A stretch of 64,000 nucleotides of DNA from Lachnospiraceae bacterium (GTDB taxonomy: Bacteria; Bacillota; Clostridia; Lachnospirales; Lachnospiraceae), in the NCBI GenBank assembly GCA_022510565.1, contig JAFLTE010000013.1:1-64000 (forward strand). The letters are read 5' to 3'. Below are positions 60,434-64,000 of the stretch, one piece after another. Numbering within the stretch: position 1 is the stretch's first letter; each line of letters opens with the position of its first letter. Under the pieces are notes generated by a model, which saw only the letters and a program-made list of their open reading frames with translations, was not told the DNA's origin and did not search any database. Position numbers and translations under genes: made by a program.

Positions 60434-60688
60434 ATGAATAAGAAGTTAATACACGTATTTCGCGAAATTGGTAACGCGGTCTTGGCAGCAGGCGTGATTA
60501 TTTTGATGATAGGATTGTATTACCTTGTAATTAAAGCGGGTATTCCCTATCAGGACCCTACAGTGGAAATGCAGATACAATATGCAATCAATAACGGTAT
60601 TGGCAGCGTATTGTCAACGACAGGACTGATCCTTGCCTTGTGTGGAGGAATTGCGCGACTGGTTATTTGGCGTGTTGATCGTGCTTAA
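60434..60688 (+). CDS. Small membrane protein, two helices
   Basis: 84 residues with two membrane helices (about 12-35 and 57-78). ATG 60434 lies 6 nt after AGGAGG; ATG 60431 is the alternative. It follows DUF2164 by 28 bp and precedes a kinase by 30 bp. No family recognised. Confidence 0.55.
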   Translation: MNKKLIHVFREIGNAVLAAGVIILMIGLYYLVIKAGIPYQDPTVEMQIQYAINNGIGSVLSTTGLILALCGGIARLVIWRVDRA

Positions 60689-60718
60689 ACCTCAAACTAT
60701 GAAAGAGGAAAGTTTAGT

Positions 60719-61198
60719 ATGGCCAAGGTGATTCTTATATGTGGAAAGATTTGCAGCGGCAAAAGTACATATGCAGAGCGACTGCGCACTGAAAATAAAG
60801 CAGTGTTGCTTTCTATAGATGAAATTATGCTTGCCATGTTTGGTCTTTACGTCGGAGATAAGCATGATGAATATGTAGAGAAAACGGAAAAGTATCTGTT
60901 TGACAAGTCTGTGGAGATTATAGAAAACGGTATTGATGTTATATTCGATTTGGGATTGTGGACGAAAGACGAGAGGAGATATGCGAGGGAGTTCTATTCG
61001 TCACGAGGCATAGAGCATGAAATCCATTATATAAGCATAAGTGATGAATCTTGGAGAGCGCGTTTGGATAAGAGGAATCGTGCGGTAGCGGCGGGAGAGA
61101 CGCTTGCCTATCCCGTCGATGACAACCTGGCTGCAAAATTTGGTGCGATTTTTGAGAAGCCTGACAAAGATGAAATAGATGTGTGGGTGGAAGGGTAA
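60719..61198 (+). CDS. AAA_33-type P-loop kinase
   Basis: 159 residues. Walker A G-K-I-C-S-G-K-S-T (about 8-16), then L-S-I-D-E-I-M (about 31-37), V-I-F-D-L-G near 75 and R-A-R-L-D-K-R-N near 117. This is the pattern of small AAA_33 kinases/phosphatases. GAGGAAAG precedes ATG 60719. Fourth free P-loop kinase of the window, after those at 16499, 35806 and 53308 and apart from the CPT-like one. Confidence 0.8.
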   Translation: MAKVILICGKICSGKSTYAERLRTENKAVLLSIDEIMLAMFGLYVGDKHDEYVEKTEKYLFDKSVEIIENGIDVIFDLGLWTKDERRYAREFYSSRGIEHEIHYISISDESWRARLDKRNRAVAAGETLAYPVDDNLAAKFGAIFEKPDKDEIDVWVEG

Positions 61199-61216
61199 TT
61201 TTACGGAGGATATATT

Positions 61217-62059
61217 ATGCACAAGGACGGAAAATGGGCAAAACAACTCATTTCACTTCAAGACAATGAGGGAAAGTGGGGATGCTTTCATTCATTATCT
61301 CAATTTTATAATGCACCCATTACAACAGAACAGGCCCTTAGAAGATTGGAATGTTTGGGTTATACTATTGAAGATGAATGCATTCAAAAAGCGGTCAGTT
61401 ATATGGATGATTGCTTAATTGGGAAAAACACAATTCCCGACAGAAGAGAAAAAGTGCACGACTGGGATATTTTTACATCTATGATACTTTCAACATGGAT
61501 TAGGAGATTTACCCATGACAATCCGCATGCCAATAAAGTGGCCGGACAGTGGGGTAATGTTATTTCTGCTGCATTTTCGGACGGAACGTTTGATTATGAC
61601 GAATACGTTCGTGCTTACCATGAGATATTGGGGTTAAAGCCTAAGGGTGGCAGACTGATAGACTTTGTGAACTTCTATCCGATTTCGCTTCTGAATGACT
61701 GTCTGGATAAAAAAACACAGGAGGCGGTCATGGACTATGTGTTGGACAGGAATAACGGAATTTATTATATATACGATAAGAAAATTTCTGTCTTGCCGCA
61801 ATTCTTTGAGAGTAGGGAGGCAAGTCGTTACCTTGCCGCTATAGAGTTGCTTGCAAGGTATAAACATGCGAGGCACAAACTGTATTTTGTGATAGATTGG
61901 TTAAATGATAATAAAAATGAGAACGGCAAGTGGGATATGGGTAAATCTGTAAATGACAAGATGTATTTTCCGCTTTCCGATGATTGGAGAAAAAAAGAGA
62001 CACGCGAAGCGGACTGCACGGAGCGCATCGTGAACTTAATCACTGCGATATCAAATTAA
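61217..62059 (+). CDS. Alpha/alpha-toroid-like protein of unknown function
   Basis: 280 residues, soluble. The repeats L-Q-D-N-E-G-K-W-G near 16 and N-E-N-G-K-W-D-M-G near 240 resemble the Q-W motifs of terpenoid-cyclase-type alpha/alpha toroids, but no cyclase catalytic D-x-D-D is visible. ACGGAGGA precedes ATG 61217. Function cannot be assigned. Confidence 0.5.
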   Translation: MHKDGKWAKQLISLQDNEGKWGCFHSLSQFYNAPITTEQALRRLECLGYTIEDECIQKAVSYMDDCLIGKNTIPDRREKVHDWDIFTSMILSTWIRRFTHDNPHANKVAGQWGNVISAAFSDGTFDYDEYVRAYHEILGLKPKGGRLIDFVNFYPISLLNDCLDKKTQEAVMDYVLDRNNGIYYIYDKKISVLPQFFESREASRYLAAIELLARYKHARHKLYFVIDWLNDNKNENGKWDMGKSVNDKMYFPLSDDWRKKETREADCTERIVNLITAISN

Positions 62060-62106
62060 AGATTATAATAAGGTGCGAAAAACAAAAGCGAAATAGGAGA
62101 GCAAAA

Positions 62107-62655
62107 GTGATAAAATATCTGTTACAATTTATCATAATCATATTGATTATACTCCCCTTTTACTTAGCATTGCGTAAACCGTGGCAGAGAGAGCGTGAAA
62201 GAGAAATTGCTCTAGCGGTATTCGTACTTTTTATGATTGGACTTCTGGCACTGGCTCTGCAGGGGAGGTATCAGATGCCTTTGCGAATGCTTGCATCGGC
62301 GCGTGAGCGCATAAACACAGGCGTAGGAATTAATCTCGTACCGTTTCGCAGTATTCAAGCCTATTTTGTCCACTATGGTTTGGACGGATTCCTTGTTAAT
62401 TTTGTGGGCAATATTGTGATGTTTGTGCCATGGGGATTCGGATTGACGCTTCTCTGGAAGAAAAATCAAAGGATATGGATAATAGCGCTATATTCTTTGG
62501 GATTGACGGTTATGATTGAGACGATTCAGCTATTTATTGGACGAAGCGTAGATGTAGACGATTTGATTTTAAATTTTACCGGCAGCTGTCTGGGTGCGGG
62601 TGTATGCCATATTCTCAGGAAAAAGTTCCCCAGGCTCAATGAGTTGAGTATGTAA
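62107..62655 (+). CDS. VanZ-family membrane protein
   Basis: 182 residues with four or five membrane helices. N-L-V-P-F (about 77), N-I-V-M-F-V-P-W-G-F (about 100), E-T-I-Q-L-F (about 139) and R-S-V-D-V-D-D-L-I-L-N (about 147) are VanZ hallmarks. GTG 62107 is preceded by AGGAGAG. VanZ proteins affect glycopeptide susceptibility; this one is outside a vancomycin operon. Better matched to the family than the protein at 2375. Confidence 0.85.
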   Translation: MIKYLLQFIIIILIILPFYLALRKPWQREREREIALAVFVLFMIGLLALALQGRYQMPLRMLASARERINTGVGINLVPFRSIQAYFVHYGLDGFLVNFVGNIVMFVPWGFGLTLLWKKNQRIWIIALYSLGLTVMIETIQLFIGRSVDVDDLILNFTGSCLGAGVCHILRKKFPRLNELSM

Positions 62656-62731
62656 AATCAGCGTTACCAGATTCTGGGAAGTTTCAGAGTAACTTATAGT
62701 TTGATTATGAACTCTTTCGGAGGAAAATGAT

Positions 62732-63460
62732 ATGTCTCAAGGGAAATTAGGAATGAGAATCGGGGAATCCGTATTCTGCATCGGTTATTTGCTGTTTGAT
62801 GTGATAGCGGGAATCATATTCTTAATATACGGTTCCGGACAAGTGTTTATATTATATGGTGTCATGACGCTGCTTCTGGGATTCGGTGATGCCTTTCATC
62901 TGATTCCGAGAGTGATTAAGCATATCAAGGGGGAATCCGAAAGAGTAAAATGGTGGATGGATTTCGGTCTGGCAGTCACATCAATTACCATGACTGTATT
63001 CTATATTATTCTGCTCTATATCTGGAAGATGCTGAATGTCAGCCAAAGTAATCAGATGATTTCTGAAATTGTGGCAAATCAGGCGGTTTCCGAGTATGTG
63101 GCGAATCAGAGAATTTCTGCACTTGCGGCAGGCTGTACCGGGGTTATCTGGAGTATGGCATTAGCCAGAATAGCGCTCTGCCTGATACCGCAGAACGATT
63201 GGTTTGGAAACGGCAACAAGAAATTATCAATGTGCAGGAATACGATTTTCTCCATCATAGGAATTGCTGAGATTATATTGTTCGTAAGCCTGGGCAGCGG
63301 TTATGGTATCACAATGGCTGTATGCATATTCTTAAGCTTTCTGCTCTATTTTCCGGTCACGCTGTTTGCCAAAGAGAATCCTAAAATCGGAATGCTGATG
63401 ATTCCCAAGACAATTATGTATATCATTATGATCAGTTTGGGGCTTGCGATGCTGGGGTGA
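62732..63460 (+). CDS. Multi-helix membrane protein of unknown function
   Basis: 242 residues with about seven membrane helices; no motif I can assign. A G-F-G-D-A-F-H-L-I-P-R segment near 50 is distinctive. GGAGG precedes ATG 62732. It ends 2 bp before the end of a convergent gene, with no terminator between them. Confidence 0.6.
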   Translation: MSQGKLGMRIGESVFCIGYLLFDVIAGIIFLIYGSGQVFILYGVMTLLLGFGDAFHLIPRVIKHIKGESERVKWWMDFGLAVTSITMTVFYIILLYIWKMLNVSQSNQMISEIVANQAVSEYVANQRISALAAGCTGVIWSMALARIALCLIPQNDWFGNGNKKLSMCRNTIFSIIGIAEIILFVSLGSGYGITMAVCIFLSFLLYFPVTLFAKENPKIGMLMIPKTIMYIIMISLGLAMLG

Positions 63461-63462
63461 TT

Positions 63463-64000
63463 TTACTCTATCGTGGGAGCACTCATGGCTCCGAACAAAT
63501 CAATTACGCTTGTATAAGCCGCCGCGGCATTGGCAGCGGCAGAGCTTCCCAAGGTCGGTTCAAAAGGTGTTTCGGGAGTACCGCTTTCGAGAAAGCTTTG
63601 CTGGCGCTGTGCGTGAAGATATTGTTGGCGCATATATTCGTCCTGCAGTTCTGCTTTCTGCGCGGCATTCTTTTTCATGGTTTTTTCGACCTGTTCTTTC
63701 AACAGCTTTTTCATTCTCTTATGGCGTTTAATCCACCAGTCTTCTTCCTCATCATCATTATCCGATGAATTGCTTTTGAATACGGCTTTGCTGAAACTTT
63801 GTCCGAGATGTTCGTCAATGGAAGCACCGAAATGCTCGGAAATAACGTTTCCGGAATTATTGCCCCATGCGTAGAAGGGATTGCGTATTGAGCGGTCCTC
63901 TACGAGATAACCGAGAATCCACGCTTCATAATCGGGGTCTTTGCGCATCTGTTCCCAGCCTCTATCCGAGATGGAGACGAAAGTTGTGTCGTTCTGTCTT
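63463..64000 (-). CDS. Partial hypothetical protein, start beyond the window
   Basis: The frame is open to the right edge; 178 residues are visible and the first in-window ATG is at 63948, but upstream codons read T-T-F-V-S-I-S-D-R-G-W-E-Q-M in frame, so the gene probably starts outside. Visible features: an Asp/Glu-rich stretch (D-N-D-D-E-E-E-D) followed by a Lys-rich coiled-coil section and an Ala-rich tail ending in S-A-P-T-I-E. No family recognised. Confidence 0.55.
   Translation of the reverse strand, partial: RQNDTTFVSISDRGWEQMRKDPDYEAWILGYLVEDRSIRNPFYAWGNNSGNVISEHFGASIDEHLGQSFSKAVFKSNSSDNDDEEEDWWIKRHKRMKKLLKEQVEKTMKKNAAQKAELQDEYMRQQYLHAQRQQSFLESGTPETPFEPTLGSSAAANAAAAYTSVIDLFGAMSAPTIE

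Noticed and set aside
15967..62655. Integron-like cassette array
   Set aside because: No attC-type imperfect palindromes follow the genes and no integron integrase was found.
1..64000. CRISPR arrays, rRNA or tRNA genes
   Set aside because: No regularly spaced direct repeats and no recognisable tRNA or rRNA sequence were seen while reading both strands; a covariance-model scan was not possible.

Overview
The window looks like chromosomal DNA of a low-GC, anaerobic Firmicute (Clostridia), most likely a Lachnospiraceae-type gut or rumen bacterium. The basis is indirect: strong AGGAGG-type ribosome binding sites, a four-domain flavodiiron protein, GH39/GH43 xylan enzymes, an Rpn/PD-(D/E)XK nuclease, ECF sigma factor plus DUF4179-type pairs, and CD3324-family proteins. 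No rRNA, tRNA, CRISPR array or intact integrase was seen.

Layout. (1) 1-710: no intact gene; two tandem copies of the last 17 codons of the elongation factor Tu gene, each followed by a terminator, look like attachment-site scars of elements that insert in the 3' end of tuf. (2) 739-3758: a membrane Ser/Thr kinase divergent from a helix-turn-helix protein, a VanZ-like protein and a secreted two-domain protein. (3) 4022-9508: hybrid histidine kinase and a GGDEF-EAL-PAS protein. (4) 9765-15939: two ECF sigma/membrane partner pairs flanking a minus-strand flavodiiron-flavin reductase-rubredoxin protein. (5) 15967-36303: a dense, nearly all plus-strand run of small enzymes (GNAT acetyltransferases, aminoglycoside-phosphotransferase-like kinases, methyltransferases, P-loop kinases), interrupted by an ABC/two-component module (17646-22666) that appears more GC-rich, a MerR-controlled split ABC exporter (29014-32185) and a beta-lactamase-fold/radical SAM pair. 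(6) 36401-41361: HAD phosphatase, GH43 and GH39 glycosidases and an AraC-GGDEF fusion regulator. (7) 41407-45149: Rpn nuclease, two flavin-binding split-barrel proteins and a drug-efflux MFS gene behind a leader-peptide attenuator. (8) 45309-63460: a second run of single-gene modifying enzymes (phosphoesterase, epimerase, methyltransferases, GNATs, CPT-like kinase, GrpB, two Nudix, VOC, DJ-1) with one chemotaxis receptor on the minus strand. (9) 63463-64000: a partial minus-strand gene running off the edge.

Themes. Most plus-strand genes carry their own strong ribosome binding site and are separated by very short gaps, so they are probably read as long polycistronic stretches. Several members are broken in the same way: a frameshifted methyltransferase, half a GNAT gene, a GNAT with its centre deleted, a LacA-type acetyltransferase without its core and an efflux pump apparently missing two helices. 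This suggests active gain and erosion of accessory detoxification or resistance genes. Control signals are unusually readable: a textbook MerR 19-bp-spacer promoter, three short leader ORFs whose ends overlap strong hairpins (before both CD3324 genes and the MFS gene), and a 19-nt promoter sequence used twice. The best candidates for something undescribed are the tuf-end scars, the twin leader-hairpin-CD3324 units and the duplicated kinase-methyltransferase pair.
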